DNA from: Rhodococcus oryzae
GTDB taxonomy: Bacteria > Actinomycetota > Actinomycetes > Mycobacteriales > Mycobacteriaceae
NCBI RefSeq assembly: GCF_005049235.1
Contig: NZ_SUMD01000010.1
Span: 124,001-188,000, forward strand
Length of the DNA: 64,000 bases
Direction: 5' to 3'
Shown: one piece after another, positions 42,309-51,743 of the stretch
Layout: every line of letters begins with the position of its first letter
Position numbering within the stretch: the first letter of the stretch is position 1
Notes under the pieces: generated by a model
The model's database searches: none
What the model was told of the DNA's origin: nothing
Seen by the model: only the letters and a program-made list of their open reading frames with translations
Program-made: the position numbers and the translations under genes

Positions 42309-43502
42309 TCACTCCCGCCCGGCGCCCAGCAGCCGGTGGGCGCACAGCCCGACGTACAGCTCGGCGGCGTGCACCGGGTCGGAGAAGTCCCGGCCGGTCA
42401 GCTCCTGGATCCGGCGCAGGCGGTACAGCACGGTGTTGCGGTGATAGTGCAGCTGCGCGGCCGCGGCCGTCGTCGACCCGCGGGCGGCGAACCAGGCCTC
42501 GAGGGTCGTCAACAGGTTGTGCTGTTCGTCGGCGGGCAGGGCCAGCACCGGCCCCAGGACCTGACGGGCGGCGAGCTGGCCGGCCTCCGGCTGACGGATC
42601 ACCAGCAGCGGCACCGGAACCGCGTCGTAGAGCGTCGGGTCGCCCGCGCCGTCGGGCGCGCAGCTCCTGGCCTGCCGGGCCTGCTCCACAGCCTCCCCGA
42701 TGCCGCCCGGCCGGGCGAACCCGCGGCTCACCCCCACTGGGCCGCCACCGATCTCGCCCAACGCGACGAGCGCCGCGTCCAGCGCCGCCTCGGCCGGCGC
42801 CCACAGCAGGCCGAGGCGGCCGTCGACCTCGGTGTCCCACACCGAGTCGGCGCCGACCGCGCCCAGCCTCGATCGCAGCGCGTCCGCCGACGGACAGGAT
42901 GCCGAATCCCGCACGGACACAACCAGAAAGGCGCCCCGCTCGGGGATCCGGAACGCGCGCACCGCATCCGCGACGCCGGCCGGGTTGAGGGCGTGGTTCG
43001 CGAACAGGGTCCGGACCAGCCGCCGCCTCGCCTCGGCGTCCTCCCTGGCCCTCGTGTCGGCCGCCTCCCGGTAGGCGTCGGCCGCGGCGTCGGAATAGAC
43101 ATCGACCAGCGCCCAGACCTGCTCGGCCATGTCCAGCAGCCAGCGGCTGGCGCGCCCATCCGACCGCGCCATCAGCTCCTCCCAGATCAACCGCCCGCCG
43201 AGCCGGAAGGCGTGCAGCAGCGCGGCCAGCGACACTCCCCGCTCCGCCTTCATCCGCCCGGCCGCGCGGGCCGACTCCAGCCGGATCGGCGCGGTGCCGT
43301 CGAGGTTCGCGAGCATCGAGGAGAGGTTGTCCCAGCACGCGGACCGCAGTTGCTCCGGCGTCAGCAGCGAGGCGTCGGCGTAGTCCTGCTCGGCGGCCAC
43401 GATGCGAGCGACCAGCTCATCGGCGAGCGCGTCCACCGAGGCGCGCATGTCGCGCAGCAGCTCGGCGGGCGTGGGTGGAGCGATTTCGGGGCTGACGACC
43501 AT
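42309..43502 (-). CDS. PucR/CdaR-family transcriptional regulator
   Basis: A 397-aa regulator. The N-terminal half is a RsbT-like/GGDEF-like sensory region ([27 protein letters not shown]...). The C-terminal helix-turn-helix of the PucR type reads [41 protein letters not shown]. Start at ATG 43502 with GGGGCG upstream. It is divergent from the aldehyde dehydrogenase/GMC oxidoreductase genes across a palindrome at 43545-43562, so it probably activates those genes in response to their substrate. Confidence 0.9.
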   Translation of the reverse strand: MVVSPEIAPPTPAELLRDMRASVDALADELVARIVAAEQDYADASLLTPEQLRSACWDNLSSMLANLDGTAPIRLESARAAGRMKAERGVSLAALLHAFRLGGRLIWEELMARSDGRASRWLLDMAEQVWALVDVYSDAAADAYREAADTRAREDAEARRRLVRTLFANHALNPAGVADAVRAFRIPERGAFLVVSVRDSASCPSADALRSRLGAVGADSVWDTEVDGRLGLLWAPAEAALDAALVALGEIGGGPVGVSRGFARPGGIGEAVEQARQARSCAPDGAGDPTLYDAVPVPLLVIRQPEAGQLAARQVLGPVLALPADEQHNLLTTLEAWFAARGSTTAAAAQLHYHRNTVLYRLRRIQELTGRDFSDPVHAAELYVGLCAHRLLGAGRE

Positions 43503-43544
43503 CGCCCCAGGGTAGCCGCCGGTGAGTGATCCACGCCATAGCAA

Positions 43545-43562
43545 TTTGTGCGGTCGCACAAA
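43545..43562. promoter_or_regulatory. 18-bp palindrome between PucR-type gene and ALDH gene
   Basis: TTTGTGCG-GT-CGCACAAA is a perfect inverted repeat in the divergent intergenic space. It is the best candidate operator for the PucR-type regulator. Confidence 0.65.
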
Positions 43563-43681
43563 CGCCCCGCCGACATCGACGCCCTCCGCCTATGGCGCGC
43601 GGCCCCGAATGGGACGAGGATCACACATAGAAGATCCCACGAGTCCGGCCTCGCCTGCCTCGAATCGAACGGAGTTGTCCC

Positions 43682-45400
43682 GTGTCCGATCACGACCCCG
43701 CCAGCACCCACCCGGCCATCGATCAGGCCCTGGCCGACCTCGTCGAGGGCGAGAAGGCCTGGGCGGGCCTGTCCCTTGGCCATCGGCGCCAACTGCTCGA
43801 CCAGGTCCGCGACCTCACAGTGCAGCACGCGGCCGAATGGGTAGCGGCGGCTGTGCAGATCAAACGACTCGACCCCGACTCCCCCCTGGTCGGCGAGGAG
43901 TGGATCTCCGGGCCGTACTCGGTGGCCACCGCCGCGACGGTGCTGTCGGACAGCCTCGAGAAGCTGGAATCCGGCACCAGTCCGCTGACCGACGCCACAT
44001 TCGGCACCGCCCCCGGCGGCCGCACCACCGTGCGGGCCCTGCCGATGAACGTCTTCGACAAGCTGCTGCTGAGCGGGTTCAGCGCCGACGTGTGGCTGCA
44101 GCCGGGCGTCGATCGTGCGACGGCACAGCGCGAGGCGGGCCTCGCCCAGCTCGATCCGACCCGGACACAGGGCGTCGGGGTGGTCCTGGGCGCGGGCAAC
44201 ATCACCTCGATCGCGCCGCTCGACACCCTGTACGAACTGTTCGCGCACAACCGCGTCGTCGCGCTCAAGCTCAACCCGATCATGGACCGGATGCTGACGG
44301 TCTTCACCAAGGTGCTCGAGCCGTTCATCTCGATCGGCGCGGTCCGGATCCTGACCGGTGGCGCCGACGTCGGCACCTACCTGACCCGACATCGGCTGGT
44401 CGACCACGTGCACATGACGGGCAGCGCGCTCACCCACGACGCGATCGTCTTCGGCACCGGCGAGGAGGGCGCGCGCCGCAAGGCGGCCGGCGAGCCGGTC
44501 CTCGACAAGGGCATGACCAGCGAGCTGGGCGGGGTGTCGCCGACCATCGTGCTGCCCGGCAACTGGAGCCGCGCCGACATCGAGTTCCAGGCCGAGCACA
44601 TCGCGACGCAGCGCCTGCACAACGGCGGCTACAACTGCATCGCCTCGCAGGTGGTCGTGCTGTCCTCGCGGTGGCCGCAACGCGACGAGTTCGTCGCCGC
44701 GCTGCGTGCCGCCGTCGACCGCGCCCCCGCCCGCCCGGCCTACTACCCGGGCAGCGACGACCGGGTCGCCTCGGCCGAGCAGTCCTACCCGAAGGCCGAA
44801 CGCCTGGGCCAGAAGGGCGGCCGGGTGCTGGTGTCGGGTCTGCAGCCCGACGAGTTCGCCCCGCTGCTACAGACCGAGTACTTCGGGCCGGTGCTCGGGG
44901 TGATCGAGCTGCCGCACGACGGAGAGCAGTTCGCCACCCGCGCGGCCGAGGTGGTCAACGAGCAGTTCGTCGGCACGCTCGGGGTCAACATCATCGCCGA
45001 GCCCGGCACCATCGACTCGATGGGGACGCGTTTCGACACGCTGCTCGAGTCGCTGCGGTACGGGACGATCGCGATCAACGCATGGACCGGGGTCGGGTAC
45101 CTCACCCCCGCGGCGACCTGGGGCGCGTTCCCCGGCCACACCCTCAGCGACGTGCAGAGCGGCATCGGCGTGGTGCACAACGCGCTGCTGATCGACCGGC
45201 CCGAGCGCACCGTGGTGCGCGGGCCGTTCCGGCCCTCCCCGCGGTCGCTGATGCACCGCGAGTGGTCGATCTCGCCGAAGCCGCCGTGGTTCGTCACCAA
45301 CCGGACCGCGGCAGGCACCGGGCGGCGACTGACCGAGTTCGCCGGCAAGCCGTCGTGGACGAAGCTGCCCGCGATCTTCGCCTCGGCGCTGCGCGGCTGA
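43682..45400 (+). CDS. Aldehyde dehydrogenase family protein
   Basis: A 572-aa NAD(P)-dependent aldehyde dehydrogenase fold, longer than the usual ~490 aa. GVGVVLGAGNITSIAPLDTLYELF gives the nucleotide-binding strand, SELGGVSPTIV contains the general base Glu, and GGYNCIASQVVVLS contains the catalytic Cys. GYLTPAATWGAFPGH near the C-terminus is atypical. The GTG start is preceded by CGGAG. It lies 66 nt before the GMC oxidoreductase, so alcohol-to-aldehyde-to-acid oxidation by the pair is inferred; the regulator is the divergent PucR-type protein. Confidence 0.9.
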   Translation: MSDHDPASTHPAIDQALADLVEGEKAWAGLSLGHRRQLLDQVRDLTVQHAAEWVAAAVQIKRLDPDSPLVGEEWISGPYSVATAATVLSDSLEKLESGTSPLTDATFGTAPGGRTTVRALPMNVFDKLLLSGFSADVWLQPGVDRATAQREAGLAQLDPTRTQGVGVVLGAGNITSIAPLDTLYELFAHNRVVALKLNPIMDRMLTVFTKVLEPFISIGAVRILTGGADVGTYLTRHRLVDHVHMTGSALTHDAIVFGTGEEGARRKAAGEPVLDKGMTSELGGVSPTIVLPGNWSRADIEFQAEHIATQRLHNGGYNCIASQVVVLSSRWPQRDEFVAALRAAVDRAPARPAYYPGSDDRVASAEQSYPKAERLGQKGGRVLVSGLQPDEFAPLLQTEYFGPVLGVIELPHDGEQFATRAAEVVNEQFVGTLGVNIIAEPGTIDSMGTRFDTLLESLRYGTIAINAWTGVGYLTPAATWGAFPGHTLSDVQSGIGVVHNALLIDRPERTVVRGPFRPSPRSLMHREWSISPKPPWFVTNRTAAGTGRRLTEFAGKPSWTKLPAIFASALRG

Positions 45401-45466
45401 TACCGACGGTTCCGCACAGCGGCGAAAGCCGCCTCCCCCCAACACTTCTCGAGTGGAGATGAACGC

Positions 45467-47059
45467 ATGATCCAGGAATCGTCAGTCGCCGACTACGTCA
45501 TCGTCGGCGCGGGATCGTCCGGCGCCGCGCTGGCCGGCCGGCTCAGCTCCGACCCGCGCACCGAGGTCGTCCTCCTCGAGGCCGGTCCGCGGGACAAGGA
45601 CAAGTACATCCACATTCCCGCGGCCTTCTCCAAGCTGTTCCGCAGCGAGGTCGACTGGGACTACCTGACCGAGCCGCAGCCCGGGCTCGGCGGGCGCAGC
45701 ATCTACTGGCCGCGGGGGAAGACGCTCGGCGGTTCCTCGTCGATGAACGCCATGATGTGGGTGCGCGGCTTCGCCGCCGACTACGACGAGTGGGCCGAAC
45801 TCGCCGACGACTCCTGGTCCTTCGGCAAGGTGGTGGAGTACTTCCGCCGGATCGAGAACGTGGAGGACGCCGCCGCAAACGACGCCGGCACCACCGGCCC
45901 GCTGAATGTGAGCCGGCAGCGCTCCCCCCGACCGCTGACCGGTGCCTACCTGGAGGCGGCGCGGGAGACGGGATTCCCGGTGGAGCGCGCGAACACCGCT
46001 CAGCCCGAGGGCTTCTCGCAGACGATGGTCACCCAGAAGCGCGGCGCCCGTTGGAGCACGGCCGACGCCTACCTCGCGCCCGCTCGCAAGCGCCCCAACC
46101 TGACGGTGCTCACCGAGGCCGCCGCGACCCGGGTGCTGTTCGAGGGATCGGCCGCCGTCGGCGTCGAGTACGTGCAGGGCGGCGTGCGCCGCACGGTCCG
46201 CGCCCGCAAAGAGGTGGTGCTCGCCGGCGGCGCGATCAACACCCCACAACTGCTGATGCTGTCCGGGATCGGCGACGAGCAGCAGCTGCGCGGCCAGGGC
46301 ATCGCCGTGCGGCATCACCTCCCGGAGGTGGGCCGCAACCTGTCCGATCACCTGCTGTCGATCCTCGGCTACCGCGTCGAATCGGATTCGCTCTTCGCCG
46401 CCGAGAAGCTCCCGGAGCTCGCCAACTACCTGGCCCGGCGCCGCGGAATGCTCACCTCGAATGTCGGCGAGGCGTACGGGTTTACCCGCAGCCGTGAGGG
46501 ACTCGCGCTGCCCGACCTGGAGATGATCTTCGCGCCTGCCCCGTTCTTCGACGAGGGCCTGGTGCCCGGCACCGAGCACGCCGCGGTCCTCGGGACGATC
46601 CTGCTCAAGCCGGAGAGCCGCGGCGAGATCACGCTGCGGTCGGCGGACCACGCGGACAAGCCGATCATCGATCCGCGCTACCTCAGCGACACCGGCGGCG
46701 TGGACCGCCGCGCGATGCTCGAGGGCCTGCGGGTGTGCGACTCGCTCGCCTCGGCGCCCGCGCTGAAGTCGAGGCTCGGCGAGATGGTCCGGCCCGCCCT
46801 GACCTCCCGCCCACCGCTGGAGGAGGTGCTGGAGATCGCCCTCGAGCGCAACTCCCACACCCTCTATCACCCCACCGGAACCTGCCGGATGGGCAGCGAC
46901 GCGGCCAGCGTCGTCGATCCCCAGCTGCGGGTGCGTGGGGTGGATCGACTGCGCGTAGCGGACGCGTCGATCATGCCGACCATCATCCGTGGCCACACCC
47001 ACGCGCCGTGCGTGGTGATCGGGGAAAGGGCGGCCGACCTACTCCGGCAATCGAACTGA
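45467..47059 (+). CDS. GMC family FAD-dependent alcohol oxidoreductase
   Basis: A 530-aa glucose-methanol-choline oxidoreductase. The FAD-binding loop VGAGSSGAALAGRL is at residues 12-25; GMC signature 1 is GKTLGGSSSMNAMMWVRG, signature 2 GAINTPQLLMLSGIG; the C-terminus has HPTGTCRMG and the catalytic HTHAPCVVIGERAADLL region. It would oxidise a primary alcohol to the aldehyde used by the preceding enzyme. Choline dehydrogenase is possible, but the context (PucR, ALDH, acyl-CoA dehydrogenase) equally fits polyols or aliphatic alcohols. Confidence 0.92.
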   Translation: MIQESSVADYVIVGAGSSGAALAGRLSSDPRTEVVLLEAGPRDKDKYIHIPAAFSKLFRSEVDWDYLTEPQPGLGGRSIYWPRGKTLGGSSSMNAMMWVRGFAADYDEWAELADDSWSFGKVVEYFRRIENVEDAAANDAGTTGPLNVSRQRSPRPLTGAYLEAARETGFPVERANTAQPEGFSQTMVTQKRGARWSTADAYLAPARKRPNLTVLTEAAATRVLFEGSAAVGVEYVQGGVRRTVRARKEVVLAGGAINTPQLLMLSGIGDEQQLRGQGIAVRHHLPEVGRNLSDHLLSILGYRVESDSLFAAEKLPELANYLARRRGMLTSNVGEAYGFTRSREGLALPDLEMIFAPAPFFDEGLVPGTEHAAVLGTILLKPESRGEITLRSADHADKPIIDPRYLSDTGGVDRRAMLEGLRVCDSLASAPALKSRLGEMVRPALTSRPPLEEVLEIALERNSHTLYHPTGTCRMGSDAASVVDPQLRVRGVDRLRVADASIMPTIIRGHTHAPCVVIGERAADLLRQSN

Positions 47060-47063
47060 GCAG

Positions 47064-47090
47064 GCCGGGCGTCCATCTCGGGCGCCCGGC
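47064..47090. terminator. Bidirectional stem-loop terminator
   Basis: GCCGGGCG (47064-47071) pairs with CGCCCGGC (47083-47090) around an 11-nt loop, between the converging GMC and acyl-CoA dehydrogenase genes. Confidence 0.55.
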
Positions 47091-47095
47091 AGCGG

Positions 47096-48244
47096 CTACA
47101 GCGACTTCGCGATGATCCCCTTCATCACCTCGTTCGCCCCGGCGTAGATCTTCTGGACGCGGGCGTCCTCGTACATCCGCGCGATCAAATACTCGCGCAT
47201 GTAGCCGTAACCGCCGTACAGCTGGACGCACCGGTCGATCACCGCGCACTGCTGCTCGGTGAGCCAGTACTTGACCATCGCCGCCTCGGACGGGTCCAGC
47301 TCGCCGCGCAGGTGCGACTGGATGCAGTGGTCGAGGAACACCTCGCAGGTGCGTGCGATGGTCTGGCACTCGGCCAGCTCGAAGGCCGTGTTCTGGAACT
47401 CGAAGAGGCTGTGCCCGAACGCCTGCCGCGACTTCGTGTACGCGACCGTCTCCTGCACGGCCCGGTTCATCGCGCCCGACGCCTGCGCGCCGATGATCAG
47501 CCGTTCCTGCACCAGCTGGGCCATCAGCTGGCCGAAGCCCTGCCCCTCGGCGTCGCCGAGCAGGTTCGACACCGGCACCCGCACGTCGGTGAACGAGAGC
47601 TCGGAGGTGTCGGCGCCGTGCTGGCCCACCTTGTCCAGCACCCGCCCGACGACGAAGCCGGGGCAGTCGCGCAGGTCGACGATCAGCAGGGACACGCCCT
47701 TGGCGCCCGCCTTCGGGTCGGTCTTGACGACGAGCACGATCATGTCGGCGGAGGCGCCGTTGGTGATGAACGTCTTCGAGCCGTTGACGATGTAGTCGTC
47801 GCCGTCACGGATGGCGGTGGTCTTGATGGCCTTGAGGTCCGAGCCGGCGCCGGGCTCGGTCATGCCGATGGCGGTGAGGATCTCGCCGGTCGCCATTCCC
47901 GGCAGCCACGTCTTCTTCTGCTCCTCGGTGCCGTACTCGGCGATGTAGTGCGGGACGATGCCACTGTGCACGGAGATTCCGAGGGCGAGGTCGCCGGCGT
48001 AGCCCTGGGCCTCGAAGACGGCGAGGTCGTGCGCGAAGGTGCCGCCACCGCCGCCGTACTCCTCCGGGATGGAGCAGCACAGCAGCCCGAGCTCGCCTGC
48101 CTTGAGCCACACCTCGCGGTCGATGCGGTGCTGGGCGTCCCACTTCTCGTTGTGCGCCACCACCTCCCGCTCAAAGAATCCGGCCGCGAGCTCGGACAGC
48201 GCACGGACCTCGTCGTCGTGCCAGCTGGGGAGGTACTTCTTCAC
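47096..48244 (-). CDS. Acyl-CoA dehydrogenase
   Basis: A 382-aa FAD-dependent acyl-CoA dehydrogenase. AIGMTEPGAGSDL and FITNGASADM are the substrate/FAD signatures; RQAFGHSLFEFQN and QLYGGYGYMREY the C-terminal ones. The terminal IYAGANEV lacks the MCAD-type Glu, but QERLIIG in the middle offers the long-chain/isovaleryl-type catalytic Glu. GTG start at 48244. It may oxidise the acyl-CoA formed downstream of the neighbouring alcohol/aldehyde enzymes. Confidence 0.92.
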   Translation of the reverse strand: MKKYLPSWHDDEVRALSELAAGFFEREVVAHNEKWDAQHRIDREVWLKAGELGLLCCSIPEEYGGGGGTFAHDLAVFEAQGYAGDLALGISVHSGIVPHYIAEYGTEEQKKTWLPGMATGEILTAIGMTEPGAGSDLKAIKTTAIRDGDDYIVNGSKTFITNGASADMIVLVVKTDPKAGAKGVSLLIVDLRDCPGFVVGRVLDKVGQHGADTSELSFTDVRVPVSNLLGDAEGQGFGQLMAQLVQERLIIGAQASGAMNRAVQETVAYTKSRQAFGHSLFEFQNTAFELAECQTIARTCEVFLDHCIQSHLRGELDPSEAAMVKYWLTEQQCAVIDRCVQLYGGYGYMREYLIARMYEDARVQKIYAGANEVMKGIIAKSL

Positions 48245-48386
48245 GACGTCGACCGCCTTCTCGGGTGTCCGGACCTGGCCGCGTCTGTCGGCCGGTCACT
48301 ACTTGGTGCCCATGCTAACGATGTGCACCCGCGTGTTACGGAACGCCCTGGACTACCATCGAACGGATCAGATCCGGGGGGTTCAG

Positions 48387-49052
48387 ATGGTCGAGCACAC
48401 TACTTTCGGCGCGGACGTGCTGTTTGTCCCGACGCGTCCGCGCGACGCATCAGGTCGAGTCCAACTCGAGCTGCGCTCCTTGCCGGACGGCCGTCTGGCG
48501 CTACCGGTCTACACGTCGATCCCGAATCTCGTGCGCTGCTGCGGGCCGTTCCAGCATTGGAGCGCCCTTGGCACCAGTGGATTCGACAGCGTGAAGGCCA
48601 CGACCGGATTCGACGTGGCACTCGTGGACGCCCGCATCCCGGACGGACATCGACAACGACCACCAGAGCCTGCTCAGTCAGACGATGAGGCGATGCCCGA
48701 CTCGTGGCTCGAGTCGGCGTCGGGCGACGGGCGACGGGGACCTGCGATGAGTCCACCGATGGAGGTCGGCGACCTCTCCCCCGCTGCTCGCTCGCTGGCG
48801 TTGGGTGCGAGCGGGCTTCAGGAATTGGCCGCGCAGGCGCCTCAGCTACCGAATGCCGGCGCATCCACAGCCTTTGTCGGTGATGTGTTGATGGCCTTGG
48901 CCGAGGCGATGTCGCAGGCCGCCGCGGTCGAGGCGAGCGCAGCCGACACAGTCGACGCCAACGCCTCGTCGTACGCCGAGTCGGACGCAAACGCCAGCCA
49001 GGTTATGGACAAGGTCGGGCACGCACTTCCCACCGAAGGTGGAGATCGCTGA
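48387..49052 (+). CDS. SAV_915-like domain fused to YxxxD type VII helper
   Basis: A 221-aa protein in two parts. Residues 1-85 (VLFVPTRPRDASGRVQLELRSLPDGRLALPVYTSIPNLVRCCG) match the SAV_915 family. Residues about 122-221 form a helical, Ala-rich ~100-aa unit (MSPPMEVGDLSPAARSLALGASGL...) with YAESD near the C-terminus, the YxxxD export motif of type VII secretion substrates. The join at 48745 holds an internal ATG with a GGGGA site, so two genes may have been fused by a frameshift. The stop overlaps the next start (TGATG). Confidence 0.68.
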   Translation: MVEHTTFGADVLFVPTRPRDASGRVQLELRSLPDGRLALPVYTSIPNLVRCCGPFQHWSALGTSGFDSVKATTGFDVALVDARIPDGHRQRPPEPAQSDDEAMPDSWLESASGDGRRGPAMSPPMEVGDLSPAARSLALGASGLQELAAQAPQLPNAGASTAFVGDVLMALAEAMSQAAAVEASAADTVDANASSYAESDANASQVMDKVGHALPTEGGDR

Positions 49053-50188
49053 TGCCGATCTATGTCGCCGTTGATGCGGATCCGCAATCGTGCGCCGCCT
49101 GTGTCGATGCGTTGCACGCGATCGCGAACGGGACCGACGAGGAGGCGCGCACGTTCCTTGACGCACGCTCGTCCTCCGAGTCGAATTGGCGCGGCGACGG
49201 GGGCGAAGCCTTCCGGGATCGGATCACCGCATTGGAGCGGGTGACCGCGGACCTCGCGGATCGGGCACGCGACACGGCAAGGGCGCTGCAAAAATTCATC
49301 GACGGCATCACCACGGCCAAGGAACGAATGGTGCAGGCAGCCGCCATCGCCCTCGAGGCCGGGCTGTATGCCGGACCCAACCCGTGCGATCCGGTGTGGA
49401 TCGGTGATCCAAAACGAATGGTGACCGTAGGTCCCGTGAGCCCCGCGGACGAAGCGGCCTTCGCGAAACAGCAAGCCGCGTATACCGAGGCCCTCGCGAT
49501 GGCGGGCGAAGGACGCGAGCTCGAGATGCAGGCACATGTACAACTGCGCGAAGCGATGCTGGAGAAACGCTCGGCATTCACGGCCTTCAAGGGCGAGTTC
49601 CTCGACGAAGCACCCTGGCTCGCAGCCGGAATCACGACCGGCTACGTGCAGGCAATGGTTGCCAAACAGGCTCCGTGGGACGACTTCGCCCGGACGATGA
49701 CCGCGCAATCGGAACGGTTTCGGACCATCGCGGCCGAACCGCTCCCGGAATCGTTGCGCCGATCCGCGATGAGCGCGGCGGAACGATTCGGCATGGGTGC
49801 CGACGACGCGGTCAGGGCGGCCGCGGGTACCCCGTACAACCGGCTGCTGCCCGGCGGAGTGGACAAGCCGTATTGGCAGGCGATCGCGAAACCCATCGTC
49901 GCTGAAGGAGGGACCACGACCCTGTCGAAGCTGGGATCGAAGATTCCGATTGTCGGCGGCCTCGTGACTGTCGTCCAAACCGGGCTGGAAGTGGCCGAAG
50001 CAGACGACAAGGGTGATGCTGCGCTCGCGGTCGGCAAGAACTTGGCCGGCTTCGCGGCAGGTTCGGTTGCGACCGAACTGATATTGGCCAGTGTCGCCGG
50101 CGGGCCAGCGACTGTCGCGGTCGTCGTGGGCGGTGTCTTCATCGGTTGGGGCGTCAGCGAGGCCATCGAATGGGCGGGCGGCGAATAA
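49052..50188 (+). CDS. WXG-type putative type VII secreted effector
   Basis: A 378-aa protein. The N-terminal ~100 residues form a helical hairpin with the turn NWRGDGGEAFRDRI (WxG), as in WXG100/LXG secreted proteins. A long helical middle follows (KQQAAYTEALAMAGEGRELEMQAHVQLREAML). The last 90 residues are glycine-rich and hydrophobic (IPIVGGLVTVVQTGLEV...LASVAGGPATVAVVVGGVFIGWGVSEAIEWAGG), as in membrane-inserting toxins. No catalytic motif is seen. It is coupled to the YxxxD partner upstream and to the membrane protein downstream, so a secreted toxin with helper and immunity is inferred. Confidence 0.68.
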   Translation: MPIYVAVDADPQSCAACVDALHAIANGTDEEARTFLDARSSSESNWRGDGGEAFRDRITALERVTADLADRARDTARALQKFIDGITTAKERMVQAAAIALEAGLYAGPNPCDPVWIGDPKRMVTVGPVSPADEAAFAKQQAAYTEALAMAGEGRELEMQAHVQLREAMLEKRSAFTAFKGEFLDEAPWLAAGITTGYVQAMVAKQAPWDDFARTMTAQSERFRTIAAEPLPESLRRSAMSAAERFGMGADDAVRAAAGTPYNRLLPGGVDKPYWQAIAKPIVAEGGTTTLSKLGSKIPIVGGLVTVVQTGLEVAEADDKGDAALAVGKNLAGFAAGSVATELILASVAGGPATVAVVVGGVFIGWGVSEAIEWAGGE

Positions 50189-50856
50189 TGGGACGTCACG
50201 ATGGGCTGTCAGTGAACCCTCCAACTGGCCCCTCGCCGATTCCGGACACGCTCACCGGTTTGCCGAGGCCACCGCGAGCGCCGCGCGAATGGCGGGGTCA
50301 CACACCGACACCCCACGGCCGCGGGCCAAAGAACCCGCCGCCCGGACCCCCTGGACTCAGACCGGCATTGGAGTGGAACCAGATGTCGAAGTCGGACACC
50401 TGGAAAGCGATCGGTGCGCTTCTGCTGGTGTTGGTTGCCTTCCTGGTACTCAAGCGTGGCCTCGACTGGCTGGGCTACTGGTGGGTTTGGGTTGTGTTCG
50501 CCGCGACCGTGCTCTGGGGGTTATGGACCTTTCGCCACGGCGACTGGCTGGCCGCAGGCTCGACCTGGGTGCAGCAGAACAAAAACTGGGTCAACACCTA
50601 CGAGCTCACCCAGATCCGATTCACCGTCAGCGGGCTGAACCGCGCTCTGATCCTGACCGATTCGTCCGGCCAGAACATTCACGGATTGGTCATCCGCAGC
50701 GTGCAATCCAATCAACCGATGTGGGACCTCGTCTACAACGGCATCCTCCATTCGGTCGCGTCAGGAAACTGCGACATTTCTGACAAGGCGCGCGCCGTCC
50801 TCAAGGTGCCGGCCGATTTGGGCAAGCCCCAGATCGAGAACCGTCCAGGACAGTAA
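50188..50856 (+). CDS. Membrane protein of the type VII-like cassette
   Basis: A 222-aa protein: a Pro/Arg-rich N-terminus (about 1-65), two transmembrane segments (IGALLLVLVAFLVL and YWWVWVVFAATVLWGLW), then a beta-rich domain (TYELTQIRFTVSGLNRALILTDSSGQNIHGLVIRSVQ). The start overlaps the previous stop (TAATG). It may be an immunity protein if the WXG protein inserts into membranes; no family recognised. Confidence 0.7.
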   Translation: MGRHDGLSVNPPTGPSPIPDTLTGLPRPPRAPREWRGHTPTPHGRGPKNPPPGPPGLRPALEWNQMSKSDTWKAIGALLLVLVAFLVLKRGLDWLGYWWVWVVFAATVLWGLWTFRHGDWLAAGSTWVQQNKNWVNTYELTQIRFTVSGLNRALILTDSSGQNIHGLVIRSVQSNQPMWDLVYNGILHSVASGNCDISDKARAVLKVPADLGKPQIENRPGQ

Positions 50857-50900
50857 GTACGCCCCTTCCCCGAAACTGCAACACGTTCTAGCATGCAACG

Positions 50901-51686
50901 ATGAGCCTCCTCATCACCGACGACAAGCGCGTCCGGACGATCACCCTCAACCGGCCCGACGCGCTGAACGCGTTCGACGAGGCGCTCTACGACGCCACCG
51001 CCGAGGCGCTGCGCGCGGCCGCCGAGGACCCCGACGTCGCGGTGCTGCTGCTCACCGGCAGCGGGCGGGCCTTCAGCGCGGGCACGGACCTGCGCGAGAT
51101 GCACGCCCGCACCACCGATCCCGATTTCCGGCCGGGCAAGCACGGATTCCCGGGGCTGCTCGACGCGCTGGTGGAGTTCCCCAAGCCGCTGATCTGCGCG
51201 GTCAACGGGATCGGGCTGGGCATCGGCGCGACGGTGCTCGGCTTCGCGGACCTGGCCTTCATGTCGACCACCGCCAAGCTCAAGTGCCCGTTCACCGGCC
51301 TCGGCGTCGCACCCGAGGCCGCCTCGAGCTACCTGATGCCCCAGCTGGTCGGCAGGCAGAACGCGGCCTGGCTGCTGATGTCCTCGGAGTGGATCGACGC
51401 CGCGCAGGCGAAGGAGATGGGACTGGTCTGGCGGGTCTGCGAGCCGGACGAGCTGATGGGCGAGGCCCGCAGGCACGCCGAAGTGCTTGCCGCCAAGCCG
51501 ATCTCCAGCCTGATCGCGGTCAAGCGCACGATGACCGAGCCGCTGCGGGCCGAGATCGACGCCGCGCGCGAGCGGGAGAACGCCTGCTTCCGCGACCTGA
51601 TGGGCGGCCCCGCCAACATCGAGGCCCTCACCGCGTTCGCGGAGGGCCGCCAGCCGGACTTCACGGCCCTGCCCGCGGGCTGGTGA
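50901..51686 (+). CDS. Enoyl-CoA hydratase/isomerase family protein
   Basis: A 261-aa crotonase. SGRAFSAGTDLREM and the oxyanion-hole NGIGLGIGATVLGFADLAFM are typical; KCPFTGLGVAPEAASSYLMPQLVG supplies the usual hydratase/isomerase loop. It acts in beta-oxidation or degradation of unsaturated acyl-CoA. The TetR gene 57 nt downstream on the same strand may regulate it. Confidence 0.92.
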   Translation: MSLLITDDKRVRTITLNRPDALNAFDEALYDATAEALRAAAEDPDVAVLLLTGSGRAFSAGTDLREMHARTTDPDFRPGKHGFPGLLDALVEFPKPLICAVNGIGLGIGATVLGFADLAFMSTTAKLKCPFTGLGVAPEAASSYLMPQLVGRQNAAWLLMSSEWIDAAQAKEMGLVWRVCEPDELMGEARRHAEVLAAKPISSLIAVKRTMTEPLRAEIDAARERENACFRDLMGGPANIEALTAFAEGRQPDFTALPAGW

Positions 51687-51743
51687 GCGGGCCGAGCCCG
51701 AGCCTTTGCCCGAGTCCCCCCGCTTCCAGTAGCGTCTGGACAT

